Shown: positions 54,449 to 64,000 of the stretch, piece after piece
Layout: the number at the start of each line of letters is the position of its first letter
How positions within the stretch are numbered: the stretch's first letter is position 1
From: Chryseolinea sp. H1M3-3
Lineage (GTDB): Bacteria > Bacteroidota > Bacteroidia > Cytophagales > Cyclobacteriaceae
Reading direction: 5' to 3'
Length of the DNA stretch: 64,000 nucleotides
Assembly (NCBI RefSeq): GCF_029360725.1
Contig: NZ_JARKMY010000002.1
Span: 930,001-994,000 of the forward strand
Notes under the pieces: generated by a model
The model's database searches: none
Told to the model about the DNA's origin: nothing
Seen by the model: only the letters and a program-made list of their open reading frames with translations
Translations under genes and position numbers: made by a program

Positions 54449-57046
54449 TCACTCCGATCTCAAACTTTTAACAGGGTTTGCCAACGACGCTTTCAACGCA
54501 TGATAACTGACAGTAGCCAAGGTGATGATTAATGCGAAACCTCCAACTACCAGAAAAATCCACAACGCAATGTCTGTACGGTATTCGTATTTCATTAACC
54601 AGTTATTCATGAAATAATAAGCGATAGGGGAAGCAGCGCAACAGGATATCAAAACTAAAATGATAAAGTCCTTTGACAAAAGCTTCCAGAGATTAGCTAC
54701 AGAAGCTCCTAGTACTTTTCGGATTCCGATTTCCTTAACCCGTTGTTCTGCTATGTAGGATGCTAAGCCAAACAATCCAAGGAAGCTGATGAAGATTGCG
54801 AGTGCGGCAAATATTCCTGCGAGTTTTCCAACTTGGTTTTCAAGGGCGAATTTTTTATTGAAATCCTCATCGACAAAAGTGTACTCGAAAGGTTCGGCCG
54901 GATTATGCTTTTCAAAAATAGGCTGCATCGCTGTCAGCACTTCTTTTAGATCTGTGTTCTCCTTTACCCTAACTAATATTGTGTTGACAGCTTCTGCGTT
55001 GAAAAGTATTACGCCGGGCGAAACGGGTTTAAATGGATCCCGCATTAAGAGATCTTCTACGACTCCTACAATGGTTACTTCGCGGTCGCCAGATTTCATA
55101 GTGCGGCCTATGGGATCTTTATATCCGATAACCTTCAGCGCCGATTCGTTTAAAATAATTCCATTGGAATCACTTGCATGCCGGATGGAAAATGGTCGTC
55201 CTAATTTAAATTTCAATCGCGCGACTTTTTCGAAATCCCATTCGGTCATTAACGCCTCAAGAGCAATCTGTGAATCGGGATCTTTACCTTCCCAGGAGAA
55301 GTCACTCCACACGTTGTAGACAGCTGTCATAGGACTTGAGGTAGTGGCCACGGCTTCGACATATCCTGTGGTCAACAGGTCTTGTTTTAATGCGGCGAAA
55401 TTTAAGTACAAGTCCCTGCTGGCATTTATTGAGATAAGGTTGTCAGGGTTATAGCCGATCGAACGGTTTCGGGCATACTCGACTTGCTGAAACACAATTA
55501 TCGTGCTGGTGATCAATCCTACTGAAATGGCAAACTGCGATACCACCAGTACCCTTCTAAAAGTAATCGGACTCTTACCCTGCTTAAATATTCCTTTTAA
55601 TACTTTTACAGGTAAGAAGGAGGAGAGGTACAAAGCGGGATAGCTACCGGCAACTAAACCTGTAATGATGCATATTCCCAATCCGAAGATCAGGATAAAG
55701 CTGTTTTCAACGCTAAGATTGATATTTTCAAAGCCAAGTGTTTCCAGGTAGGGTAGCGTAAGCGTTACGATGCATATTGAGAATACGAAGCCGATAAAAG
55801 CTGTAAGCATAGACTCGCTGAGAAACTGTGATATAATTTGTGAGCGCTGAGATCCCAATGTTTTTCGAATGCCAACTTCTTTCGCACGTTTCTGCGATCG
55901 CGCAGTGCTCAGGTTCATAAAGTTGATGCAAGCAATCAATAACACGAAACCCCCAATGGCACCAAACAGCTTTACATATTCTATTCTGCCGCCGACGTTC
56001 ACCCAGTTTTTGTAGTCGTTGTACAAGTGCCATTTTTTTAACGGATGAAGAAATAGCGTCTGATTTTTGAGCGTATTATCCTTATCCATGTTGAGGGTCT
56101 TGATTTTTGCTGAAAACTCTTCCATGGATACACCATCCCTCAGTTCCACTACGTTCATTAAGAAATTGTTACTCCAGTTTGTCCTGTTATTATTAATAAA
56201 CGGAGAATTAATTGCTTCGAATTCATAGGGTGCCAAAAAATCAAATTGAAGCGTTGAATTAGGCCGCACATCTTTTATGACCCCGGTAACTTGCAGCTCA
56301 AACTGATTATTGACTTTAACAGTATTCCCCATCGGATCAGTTGTACCAAATAGAGCAATTGCCGATGATTCGGTCAGAATGATTGAATTTGTATTTTGCA
56401 AGGCCGTTTTGCCGTTACCTTTTGCAAACGATAAAGAAAACATTTCAAGGAAATCAGGATCCACAAACCTACCCGTTGTGCTGACAGTCCGATCTCCAGC
56501 CATAAGACTTAATTTACGTTGGTAGCTGACCTTCGATGCTCTCTTAACTTCTGGATAATTATTTTTTAGCTCGTCGCAGAGAGGATAAGGCGTTGCTTCC
56601 TGTGTGTTTCTTTCGTCGTTAAAGAAGGTGTTCTTTTGAACAAGGGCGATCCGATGGGCATTGACATAGCTGGAGTCGAAGCTTAATTCGTGCTGTATCC
56701 ACAAGGCAATAACCAACGTGAAGGCCATGCCCAGGGCGAGTCCAGCAATATTAATGAAAGAATACCCTTTGTTTTTCAAAAGGTTTCTCCATCCGATCTT
56801 TACGTAATTTTTAAACATAGCAGTGTTGTTTAAAGCATGATATTTTCCTCGTGACCTTACAATGCCCGGTCTGAAGAGCAACAAGACATCGATGACAAAT
56901 TGTATATCAGCTTTTGTTTTTCCTTTTATTCTAAGTTGTTCATGGTATACCTCCATCAAATCGCCTTCAATATGTTTTGCCAACTTCGGATGGCAATACC
57001 ATCGGAAGAATTTTAAGAACAGTTTGGGAGGTGAACTATTTTTCAT
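54449..57046 (-). CDS. FtsX/MacB-type ABC transporter permease
   Basis: 865 residues. N-terminal permease prefix domain (FRWYCHPKLAKHIEGDLMEV), helix 1 (FINIAGLALGMAFTLVIALW), MacB-like periplasmic domain, FtsX module 1 with EVGIRKTLGS, second periplasmic domain, and FtsX module 2 (EIGIRKVLGAS), ending in NPVKSLRSE. Eight helices in total. Such permeases act with a separate ATPase to move lipoproteins, peptides or signals across the inner membrane. No ATPase gene is near. It is the second permease after padR. Confidence 0.93.
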   Translation of the reverse strand: MKNSSPPKLFLKFFRWYCHPKLAKHIEGDLMEVYHEQLRIKGKTKADIQFVIDVLLLFRPGIVRSRGKYHALNNTAMFKNYVKIGWRNLLKNKGYSFINIAGLALGMAFTLVIALWIQHELSFDSSYVNAHRIALVQKNTFFNDERNTQEATPYPLCDELKNNYPEVKRASKVSYQRKLSLMAGDRTVSTTGRFVDPDFLEMFSLSFAKGNGKTALQNTNSIILTESSAIALFGTTDPMGNTVKVNNQFELQVTGVIKDVRPNSTLQFDFLAPYEFEAINSPFINNNRTNWSNNFLMNVVELRDGVSMEEFSAKIKTLNMDKDNTLKNQTLFLHPLKKWHLYNDYKNWVNVGGRIEYVKLFGAIGGFVLLIACINFMNLSTARSQKRAKEVGIRKTLGSQRSQIISQFLSESMLTAFIGFVFSICIVTLTLPYLETLGFENINLSVENSFILIFGLGICIITGLVAGSYPALYLSSFLPVKVLKGIFKQGKSPITFRRVLVVSQFAISVGLITSTIIVFQQVEYARNRSIGYNPDNLISINASRDLYLNFAALKQDLLTTGYVEAVATTSSPMTAVYNVWSDFSWEGKDPDSQIALEALMTEWDFEKVARLKFKLGRPFSIRHASDSNGIILNESALKVIGYKDPIGRTMKSGDREVTIVGVVEDLLMRDPFKPVSPGVILFNAEAVNTILVRVKENTDLKEVLTAMQPIFEKHNPAEPFEYTFVDEDFNKKFALENQVGKLAGIFAALAIFISFLGLFGLASYIAEQRVKEIGIRKVLGASVANLWKLLSKDFIILVLISCCAASPIAYYFMNNWLMKYEYRTDIALWIFLVVGGFALIITLATVSYHALKASLANPVKSLRSE

Positions 57047-57084
57047 TTTTTACTTTTGTGCCTTACCGGATTACATACAACCCA

Positions 57085-57144
57085 CATACTACACGCGCAC
57101 CGATCACCTGATCACCAATTACCTGATTACCCTTTACCAATTAC
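57085..57144. repeat. Degenerate GGTAATC-type repeat between permease genes
   Basis: Minus strand reads GGTAATTGGTAAAGGGTAAT and GGTGATCGG-like units in the 99-bp gap (57047-57145) directly after a stop codon. Same family as the other three patches. Confidence 0.7.
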
Positions 57145-57145
57145 C

Positions 57146-59740
57146 TCACTCAGACCTCAAACTCTTCACAGGATTCATAAGCGCTGCCCTTATAGCCTGA
57201 TAACTTACTGTTAATAGTGCAATGCAAAGTGCGCCACCCCCGGCCGCCAAAAAAATCCACCAGGATATTTCAGCACGGTAGTCATAATTCTGCAACCATT
57301 GGAGTAAAGAATAATATGATATGGGGATTGCTATGATAAGTGAAATCGCGATCAGTACTACGAAGTCTTTAGAGAGCATTCCCCAGATATTAAATAAAGA
57401 GGCGCCCAATATTTTTCGTATGCCGACCTCCTTGGTGCGCTGCTCCGCGATAAACGATGCAAGGCCATACAAACCGAGGCAATTAATAATAATTGCAAGT
57501 GTTGCAAATGCAGACGCAATTTTTCCTATGCGCTCTTCTCCAGCGAACTTCATTGCATACTCCTGATCGACAAACTTGTAGTTGAAAGGTGTGGTTGATG
57601 TAAATTTTTTAAAGATCTCTTCAATTGCTGATAAGACTTTCCGGGTATCCGAATTCTTACTTAACTTAATGTGAACGATATTGAAAGGTCTCTCTTTGCT
57701 GTCTATCAAAAACACGGTGGGCATCGTTGGAGCAAATGGCGAAGTCATTACCATGTCATTTACAACACCGATTACATTCCAGTTTTTTCCATGCCACGTG
57801 ACGGATTCACCCAAAGGTTCCTTGAGGCCCATTTGCAGAATGGCGGCTTTATTAAAGATGAAGGCTTGTGAGTCTGACGCGAATGAATTGGAAAAATTTC
57901 TTCCTGCCGTTATTTCCCAATTTACTACATCCCCAAACTCCGGATCGATCGAGATCGTACCAAAAAGCGACTGTGTGTTTGGATCTTTTCCCTTCCATTC
58001 CAGGTTATCGGCCGATGACCAGATACCCGTGGTAGGACTGGATGACCGCGATACATTCGTTATACCATTTGTTCTTAGCAGTTCGTGCCGGAATGCATCA
58101 TACTGTTGCTGAATTTCCTTTGTAAGCAACGGTATCGATATTAGCGAAGACCTGTCGTATCCGACAGGACGGTTTTTAGCATATTGAATCTGGTTGTAGA
58201 CCATTAGCGTCCCGATAATTAAAACCACTGAAACGGTAAATTGAGTTACCACCAAAACTTTTCGGGGGGCAACGGAGAAACGGTCGGTTTTGAAAGTGCC
58301 CTTTAATACACGGATCGGCTTAAAGGAAGAAAGATAAAATGCAGGATAACTCCCTGCTAATACGCTGACTCCCACAATAAAGCATACGATGATAGCCCAC
58401 ATCGCGCTATTTGACCACGGAATGGCTACTTGCTTACCTGAGAGTTCATTGAACCACGGTAATGAAAATGCCGTAAGGATGACTGTAAAAGAAAATGCAA
58501 TCGTGACGACAAGGAATGCTTCGCTTAAAAATTGAGTTACCAACTGCATTTTTACAGATCCGATTGCCTTGCGTATCCCTACTTCCTTGGCGCGTTTTTC
58601 GGAGCGGGCTGTACTCAGATTCATAAAGTTTATGCATGCCAGAAACAGTACAAAACTTCCTATGATGCCAACCAGCCAGACATACTGTAGCCGTCCGCTC
58701 ACGCTTTCGCCATTTTTGAATTCGTATAAATGCCATCGGCTCATGGGGTTTAGAAAAAGCACCGGCCTCGTAGCGTCTTTTGTATGTTTATAAAGGATAT
58801 CTTTTATTTTATAGGAAGTCACCTTGATATCATTCTTCGGATTGATCTCAGCAATGATCTGAAATGAACTGCTTTGCCAATTGTCCATAGCCGTCCCGTT
58901 TGAAAAAAGTAAACGTATTGGAGCCATAAAGGCTATTCCATAAAAGGTTGAGTTTTTCGGAATGTCTTTGTAAACTCCTCCAACCTGTTGGGTAAATGTG
59001 TTGTTGATTTTTACTTGTTTACTGATAGGATCTAAATCGCCGAAAAGTATTTTGGCTAGTGATTCACTTAGTAAGATGGAAGAATTATCTTCCAGTGCTG
59101 TTCTCGTTCCATGAATCATTTCTAATGTAAGTATTTCGGGTAAGGAAGATTCAGAATAACAACCGATTTTCGTAAACACCTTGTCCTCATAAGCTACGAT
59201 TTGCTCACCGGTCCACGTCGAAGCTACGTTTTTAAAGTCTTCTCCATATTCTGCTCGAATAGCAGCTGATGTAGGCATCGGTAAGGATGAGAACGTTACG
59301 GTTCCACCATTCACGGCGGAATGTTGCATCACCTGTGCGATGCGTTCATAATTCAGATGATACTTATTTGTTGTTAATTCGTCATATATCCAGAGACTAA
59401 TAAGCGCTGCTACCACCATGCTGGCCGAGAGACCACCAATATTGATAAAAGAATACCCTTTGTTTTTCAAAAGGTTTCTCCATCCGATCTTTACGTAATT
59501 TTTAAACATAGCAGTGTTGTTGATAGCTTGATATTTTCCTCGTGACCTGATGATGCCCGGTCTGACGAGCAACAAGACATCGATGACAAATTGTATATCA
59601 GCCTTTGTTTTTCCTTTTGTTCTAAGTTGTTCATGATACACCTCCATTAAATCACCTTCGATATGTTTCGCCAACTTCGGATGACAATACCATCGGAAAA
59701 AATGCAGGAAGAGTCGGGGAGGAGAAGGTTGCGTTTTCAT
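57146..59740 (-). CDS. FtsX/MacB-type ABC transporter permease
   Basis: 864 residues from the ATG at 59740, which overlaps the padR stop by one base (TAATG); an open frame to 59785 is inside padR. Same layout as its neighbours: prefix domain (FFRWYCHPKLAKHIEGDL), first helix (FINIGGLSASMVVAALISLW), periplasmic domain, EVGIRKAIGSVK, second periplasmic domain, EVGIRKILGAS, end NPVKSLRSE. The first ~120 residues are almost identical to the permease at 54449, so the two arose by duplication. First of three permeases under PadR. Confidence 0.93.
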   Translation of the reverse strand: MKTQPSPPRLFLHFFRWYCHPKLAKHIEGDLMEVYHEQLRTKGKTKADIQFVIDVLLLVRPGIIRSRGKYQAINNTAMFKNYVKIGWRNLLKNKGYSFINIGGLSASMVVAALISLWIYDELTTNKYHLNYERIAQVMQHSAVNGGTVTFSSLPMPTSAAIRAEYGEDFKNVASTWTGEQIVAYEDKVFTKIGCYSESSLPEILTLEMIHGTRTALEDNSSILLSESLAKILFGDLDPISKQVKINNTFTQQVGGVYKDIPKNSTFYGIAFMAPIRLLFSNGTAMDNWQSSSFQIIAEINPKNDIKVTSYKIKDILYKHTKDATRPVLFLNPMSRWHLYEFKNGESVSGRLQYVWLVGIIGSFVLFLACINFMNLSTARSEKRAKEVGIRKAIGSVKMQLVTQFLSEAFLVVTIAFSFTVILTAFSLPWFNELSGKQVAIPWSNSAMWAIIVCFIVGVSVLAGSYPAFYLSSFKPIRVLKGTFKTDRFSVAPRKVLVVTQFTVSVVLIIGTLMVYNQIQYAKNRPVGYDRSSLISIPLLTKEIQQQYDAFRHELLRTNGITNVSRSSSPTTGIWSSADNLEWKGKDPNTQSLFGTISIDPEFGDVVNWEITAGRNFSNSFASDSQAFIFNKAAILQMGLKEPLGESVTWHGKNWNVIGVVNDMVMTSPFAPTMPTVFLIDSKERPFNIVHIKLSKNSDTRKVLSAIEEIFKKFTSTTPFNYKFVDQEYAMKFAGEERIGKIASAFATLAIIINCLGLYGLASFIAEQRTKEVGIRKILGASLFNIWGMLSKDFVVLIAISLIIAIPISYYSLLQWLQNYDYRAEISWWIFLAAGGGALCIALLTVSYQAIRAALMNPVKSLRSE

Positions 59741-60084
59741 TATGAGAACTTTAAATGCAGCGCAACATTTGGAATGTCTTTCCAAAGCGCATCCCGGGTG
59801 CTCTTTGTATATTCCATTGCTTTCTTTCCTAACGCAGTGATCTGAAAATATTTTTTGGGACGACCTGCACGTTCTTCTGTGGCTTCCCCATCAAATGATT
59901 TGATATATCCTTTGTCTTCCAGCCGGACAAGAGCTGTATGCAGGGCGCCCATACTTACACTTCGTGAAAGTCGTGCTTCGATTTCCTTTTTTATGGATAC
60001 GCCATAAGCTTCCTTATAGAGAACACCAATAGTCAGGATCACGACTTCCTCAAATTCTCCCAGCCGATATTTTTTCATAGGCAC
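59740..60084 (-). CDS. PadR-family transcriptional regulator
   Basis: 114 residues, the usual size. Winged HTH: LGEFEEVVILTIGVLYKEAYGVSIKKEIE, then SMGALHTALVRLEDKGYIKS, followed by a beta-wing (EERAGRPKKYFQITALGKKA). PadR proteins repress genes and release on ligand binding. It is the first gene of the permease operon and probably represses it. Confidence 0.95.
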   Translation of the reverse strand: MPMKKYRLGEFEEVVILTIGVLYKEAYGVSIKKEIEARLSRSVSMGALHTALVRLEDKGYIKSFDGEATEERAGRPKKYFQITALGKKAMEYTKSTRDALWKDIPNVALHLKFS

Positions 60085-60214
60085 AATAATTATTTCCTAA
60101 TTGTAGGAATATAAGAATTGTGCCAAGGAGAAAAGCCGTTTTTTTTTAGACTGGAAGGGTATCATCTTAGGTAAGGTGTTTCATTACTGATCGTTTGTGT
60201 CCGCGGGCGACCGG

Positions 60215-60455
60215 TCGTGACAGGTAATCAGTAACCAGGTAATCAGGTAAACGGGTATTCGGTAATCAGGTCGTCGGTTGGCCGCTGCGATTGTGCTGGA
60301 TAAAAGCGTAGGGAGGTCATAGGGTAATGGTTAAAAGAGCAATCAGGTTTTTATGATCACTGATTACTCGATTTCCTCATTACCGATTACCCGATCACTG
60401 ATTACCTGATTACCTGATTACCGAATACTTGATTACTGATTACCCGATCACTACC
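60215..60455. repeat. Inverted GGTAATC/GATTACC repeat with long stem potential
   Basis: The left part (60215-60275) has GGTAATCAGGTAATC-type units on the plus strand and the right part (60355-60455) has GATTACC units, that is the same repeat inverted. GTATTCGGTAATCAGGT (60255-60271) and ACCTGATTACCGAATAC (60412-60428) are a perfect 17-bp inverted repeat. The patch fills most of the 376-bp gap 60085-60460 between the hydroxylase stop and padR. The unrelated AT-rich piece 60085-60210 holds the padR promoter. Confidence 0.85.
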
Positions 60456-60460
60456 CACCA

Positions 60461-62725
60461 CTAAGCCAACCTCACCGGCAACTGCCTCACCCTTTTTCCG
60501 GTTGCTGCATAAATGGCGTTACACAACGCCGGAATAAATGGGGGCACCGGCGGTTCACCAACACCGGTAGGCTTTTCGTTGCTTTCGATAATGTGTACTG
60601 CGGTCTCGTAAGGAGAGTCGCTCATCCTTCCTACCTGGTAGTTGTGAAAATTAGATTGTTGAACGGCGCCGTTGCTTACGGTGATCTCACTTTTTAATGC
60701 GAGACTCGCTGCGAACGCTGCACCTCCCTCGAATTGCGCCTTGATCCGCTCGGGATTAACGGGAACACCGCAGTCCACCACATAGTCGACTTTAGGGATA
60801 CGGATTTTATTATTGGCATCTACGGCTACCTCTACAACGCACGCAACATACGTCAAAAAGCTTCGATGGGCTGCAAAACCCTGACCGCTTCCTTTGGGCA
60901 GGCTTTTTCCCCAATTTGATTTTTCCTTAGCGGTTTCGATAACGTGTCTAAAACGAGCCGTACTCCAGGGAAAGTCCTCTAATTTTTCACTATAATTCCA
61001 GAATTCTGAAGTTAACGAATTGAAATCAATTGTCCGGTCATCGCCCAGCAGGTCCAGCATGTTCTGAACGGGATCAACACCCCTCGCTTTTGCAACTTCA
61101 TCCAACGTACAGCCCACGGCATATGCGTGATGTATGTTGGCTACCGATCTTAGCCATCCAATGCGGATTTTAGCTTCTGCTTCCTGCGTTTCGCAACATA
61201 CATTTTCGATGGCATAAGGTAAGTCGATCATACCCATGCTCAGTTCTGCGCCACTGGCCTCTTTTGCGTTAGCATTGGAAGTTCCGTCAATTGGTGGAAA
61301 GGCCGAACGGTGTAGCCATGACGTTACCTTGTTGTTTTCATCGATGCCTACTTTTATATGCTGTGCAGAAGGGAAGTGATAAAAATCGTGCTGAATATCA
61401 TCTTCGCGTGTCCATAGTATTTTTATAGGGGTGCCCATTGTTCGGGAAATGAGAGCAGCCTCAACAACGAAATCAGGTTTTGACTTGCGGCCGAATGCGC
61501 CACCCAATAGCGTAATGTTCACCGTCACATTTTTTAGATCCATGCCGAGTGCTTCCGCAAGTGACTTTCTTACGCCTTGCGGGTCTTGAACAGGCGCCCA
61601 AACTTCACAAGCATTATCATGAACATGCGCCAGCGCACAAGGTGTCTCCATCGGCGTATGTGAAAGCAATGGCACGACGTAATCTGCTTCGATTATTTTT
61701 TTTGCACTTGCCAGGGCTTTGTCAACCTGGCCATTTTCTCTTCGAACTTTTCCTTTTGTTTTGACACTTTTAAGCATCGCATTATTATAAGACTTGGTAT
61801 CGTAGTCAGCATTCATACCTTTATTCCAGGTAACATCAAGTGCTTTCCGACCTTCTAATGCGGCCCACGTGTTTTCCGCCACGACTACAACGCCGCCCAG
61901 TGGTTTATTTAAGGTTGTAGGGAAGCCAGGCGCATCTAACGTAAAAACTTTTATTACGCCTGGCACTTTTACAGCATTGTCTGCAATAAAAGACTTCAAT
62001 CCAGCGCCCGGTTCGGGATTACGTTTGACCACTGCGATCTTTGTATTGGGAAGGTGATTGTTGTCGAAGCCAAATTTTGCTTTTCCGGTGACAATGTCTT
62101 TTAAATCGACAATGGAACTTTGCTTGGAGATGTACTTGAAATCTTTTGGCTCTTTCAACTTCACACTGCTCTCCTCCGGCATCGGCAGCGCTGCTGCTTT
62201 CTCTGCAAGCAAACCGAAGCCAAGCGTTTTACCAGAGCTATGAACTACTTCATGATTTTTAGCTTTACACTCCGAAACATCCACATCCCATTCTTTGGCA
62301 GCGGCTTGTTCCAGCAAGAGACGTACTGTGGCGCCGGCCTTGCGCAGCGGTGTGAAAAACATTCTCACACTATAGGAACCATCTGTATTTTGGTCGCCGT
62401 ACTTTTCATCGCCAACGGCTTGAACAACTTTCACTCTATTCCAATCGGCTTCCATTTCATCTGCCATGATTAGTGGGAGACTTGTACGGATACCCGTTCC
62501 CATTTCAGAGCGATGAGCAATCAATGTTACATCGCCATTGCCGTTAAGGGTGATAAAGAGGTTTGGTGAAAATACGTATTCGGGATTACCGCTTAGTTTC
62601 TTTGCAGTGTCAGAACAGCTGAAGCTTATACCAAGCAATAATCCGGAAATACTCATTGACGTTGTTTTCACGAAGTCGCGGCGGCTGACTTTGAAAATTT
62701 TAGATTCGTTTGTATCTGCTTTCAT
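60461..62725 (-). CDS. Molybdenum hydroxylase large subunit (IorB-like), Tat-exported
   Basis: 754 residues. N-terminal Tat signal with RRDFVK and a hydrophobic stretch, then two aldehyde-oxidase/xanthine-dehydrogenase type molybdopterin-binding modules. Motifs: [24 protein letters not shown], and near the C-terminus GVGEPPVPP with the catalytic Glu. It resembles the beta subunit of isoquinoline 1-oxidoreductase and hydroxylates an N-heterocycle or aldehyde. It shares an ATGA overlap (62722-62725) with the 2Fe-2S subunit gene, so both are co-translated. Confidence 0.92.
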   Translation of the reverse strand: MKADTNESKIFKVSRRDFVKTTSMSISGLLLGISFSCSDTAKKLSGNPEYVFSPNLFITLNGNGDVTLIAHRSEMGTGIRTSLPLIMADEMEADWNRVKVVQAVGDEKYGDQNTDGSYSVRMFFTPLRKAGATVRLLLEQAAAKEWDVDVSECKAKNHEVVHSSGKTLGFGLLAEKAAALPMPEESSVKLKEPKDFKYISKQSSIVDLKDIVTGKAKFGFDNNHLPNTKIAVVKRNPEPGAGLKSFIADNAVKVPGVIKVFTLDAPGFPTTLNKPLGGVVVVAENTWAALEGRKALDVTWNKGMNADYDTKSYNNAMLKSVKTKGKVRRENGQVDKALASAKKIIEADYVVPLLSHTPMETPCALAHVHDNACEVWAPVQDPQGVRKSLAEALGMDLKNVTVNITLLGGAFGRKSKPDFVVEAALISRTMGTPIKILWTREDDIQHDFYHFPSAQHIKVGIDENNKVTSWLHRSAFPPIDGTSNANAKEASGAELSMGMIDLPYAIENVCCETQEAEAKIRIGWLRSVANIHHAYAVGCTLDEVAKARGVDPVQNMLDLLGDDRTIDFNSLTSEFWNYSEKLEDFPWSTARFRHVIETAKEKSNWGKSLPKGSGQGFAAHRSFLTYVACVVEVAVDANNKIRIPKVDYVVDCGVPVNPERIKAQFEGGAAFAASLALKSEITVSNGAVQQSNFHNYQVGRMSDSPYETAVHIIESNEKPTGVGEPPVPPFIPALCNAIYAATGKRVRQLPVRLA

Positions 62726-63189
62726 TTTGCTGCTGCGTTAGATGCTTTCTTAATTGCTTTTCTTATTCTTTCGTAAGTACCACACCGGCAAATGTTACCC
62801 GACATTGCTTCTTCGATATCACTATCACTGGGTGTCTGATTTTTTTCGATCAATGCAGCGGCCGACATGATCTGGCCCGTCTGACAATATCCACACTGCG
62901 GAACATTTTCATCCATCCACGCTTGCTGAACCGGATGAAGATTTTCTCCGGAAGACAGGCCTTCAATGGTGGTGACTTTTTTATTTCCGATAGCGGAAAC
63001 CGGTAAAGAACACGAGCGAACCGCAGTACCATCGAGATGGACCGTACAGGCGCCGCATTGTGCTACACCACATCCATATTTTGTTCCTGTAAGATTGAGG
63101 TTGTCGCGAAGTACCCAAAGAAGCGGTGTATTGGGGACTGCTTCGACCTCCCGGTTTGCACCGTTGACGTTGAGTTGGTAGGTTGCCAT
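62722..63189 (-). CDS. (2Fe-2S)-binding subunit of the molybdenum hydroxylase (IorA-like)
   Basis: 155 residues with two [2Fe-2S] motifs: plant-type [11 protein letters not shown]...C in the first half and CGYCQTGQI / GNICRCGTY in the second. Usual length for xanthine-dehydrogenase-type small subunits. It passes electrons from molybdenum to an acceptor. First gene of the pair. Confidence 0.95.
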   Translation of the reverse strand: MATYQLNVNGANREVEAVPNTPLLWVLRDNLNLTGTKYGCGVAQCGACTVHLDGTAVRSCSLPVSAIGNKKVTTIEGLSSGENLHPVQQAWMDENVPQCGYCQTGQIMSAAALIEKNQTPSDSDIEEAMSGNICRCGTYERIRKAIKKASNAAAK

Positions 63190-63690
63190 GATTTAGGAGT
63201 TGTTTTGATTCAAGTTAAGGAATTAAAACATTAGAAAATTGAACGCCTGAAAAAATTGGAGCACTATAAATTGGCGGAGGATTATTTCGCCAGTCATTCA
63301 TTACATCGTTTCAATTAGCGTCCTATTGTTCGCAGTAATTCGAGATCAGGTTTTTATTTCCGCGCCCCCTCCGCTGCTGCGTTGGATAACTGGTCACTAG
63401 CTTTCAAAACTCAACCGGTTCCGGTTCGGACGATCATTTGTCATGTTCCCCTAGCCGAGAACGATGCCGGGACGAAGATTCAAGGGAGGTGGGAGTACGC
63501 CATTGCTTCAAATTTAAGCGTCAAGCGGTGGAGGTAAATGAATTATTGCTTTAGGAAACCTTGCCCAGAAACAGTGGCCTTTGCCAATAACCTTGGAAAA
63601 GACGGAATCCATTTCATCATTTTGGGCTTATTTTTCATGTGTTACGTTTGTGATTTCACGTTTTACAAATTGTTTTTCTGATTATCAATA
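63190..63690. other. Unassigned non-coding stretch
   Basis: 500 bp upstream of the hydroxylase operon. I see no protein-like frame or RNA motif; short A/T tracts and GC-rich patches such as CGCGCCCCCTCCGCTGCTGCG near 63360 are unexplained. It should contain the hydroxylase promoter. Confidence 0.5.
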
Positions 63691-63965
63691 TGTAAAGTCT
63701 GGTGTTAAATATTAAACTTCAGACTATACATATGTATTTTCTCGCTACACATATTGTGCGTCACGTTATACATCTGTGTAGTCACGTTATACATCTGTAT
63801 AGTCAGGTTATACATCTTTGTAGCCGCGTTATACATGTGTAACTTCACGTTCTCAATCTGTATAATCAGACTTTCAATATGTATCTTCTGATTATACATA
63901 TTGAAAGTCTGAAGTTATATATGTGTAGTCGCGTTATACATATTATTCACGAGACTTTGAATCGG
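63690..63965. repeat. 21-bp minisatellite with heptapeptide potential
   Basis: Degenerate units of about 21 bp (GTCACGTTATACATCTGTGTA and variants) run for roughly 13 copies; four central units are near-identical (63757-63840). On the minus strand the frame from 63899 to 63705 reads as seven-residue units (MYNVTTQ, MYNVTHN, MYNLTIQ). Upstream in the same frame the array continues but is broken by a TAA, so any coding function is doubtful. The rest of the window (63966-64000) is unassigned. Confidence 0.8.
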
Positions 63966-64000
63966 TGTAAGATGAAAATAAATCCTGTTTAACGCCCGGT

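Noticed and set aside
63690-63965. CRISPR-like regular repeat
   Set aside because: Units are contiguous 21-bp tandem copies without spacers, and no cas gene is in the window.

Overview
The window looks like chromosomal DNA of a Bacteroidota bacterium, most likely of the order Cytophagales. The evidence is a SusD-type lipoprotein, a TonB-dependent receptor, promoters of the TAnnTTTG class, few Shine-Dalgarno sequences, and a PadR-led run of FtsX-type permeases that start with a 'permease prefix' domain. No rRNA, tRNA, CRISPR array or phage module was seen. The assignment rests on protein style recalled from memory; no search was run.

Layout. 1-2785: end of a SusD-like gene and a phosphodiesterase/alkaline-phosphatase-like enzyme, closed by a bidirectional terminator. 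2804-8268 (minus): an unusual metzincin-like protein, then a three-gene sugar/polyol oxidation operon (MDR dehydrogenase, SDR, TIM-barrel isomerase). 8470-10012: a REP-associated transposase (RAYT) inside its own repeats, including a 189-bp exact tandem copy and the decayed tail of a second transposase. 10123-14322: a heavy-metal resistance locus in which a MerR regulator faces a MerF-like transporter, a His-rich membrane transporter and a P1B ATPase across a recognisable MerR-type promoter. 14364-21376: mixed genes (acetyltransferase, SnoaL-like protein, Crp-type regulator, VOC protein, a frameshifted GreA/Rnk-like gene, a four-PAS histidine kinase, a small lipoprotein/membrane pair). 21516-28258: a second sugar-derivative operon (ThuA/PVC-type dehydrogenase with an azurin-like domain, an epimerase and a Gfo/Idh oxidoreductase) divergent from an AraC regulator.

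28459-35034 is an accessory stretch of same-strand orphan genes: a Doc-type toxin-antitoxin pair, a lipocalin-like protein, membrane proteins, a methyltransferase, a DUF1851/Tdi1-like immunity protein, a DUF2911 protein and a serine hydrolase. 35303-38255 holds a cobalamin riboswitch controlling metE, followed by a small CWC protein. 39111-41725 holds a YfiR-like protein and a TonB receptor. 41842-47759 (minus) is a low-oxygen/nitric-oxide module: Rrf2 regulator, cbb3 oxidase subunits, small membrane partners, group III truncated haemoglobin, Ric/YtfE repair protein and a 2Fe-2S ferredoxin. Two matching inverted-repeat sites precede the Rrf2 and oxidase genes. 48110-51589 is a set of small plus-strand genes (AraC regulator, ABM monooxygenase, flavin reductase, methyltransferase).

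51754-60084 (minus) is padR followed by three large permeases, the last one frameshifted in an A-run. 60461-63189 is a two-gene molybdenum hydroxylase. A degenerate GGTAATC-type repeat sits directly after the stop codon of each permease and of the hydroxylase. The window ends in a 21-bp minisatellite that can be read as heptapeptide repeats.

No single locus is clearly a new defence or biosynthetic system. The most distinctive items are the duplicated N-terminal extension of the oxidase subunit with its paired operators, the metal locus with its promoter, the GGTAATC repeats, and the RAYT array.
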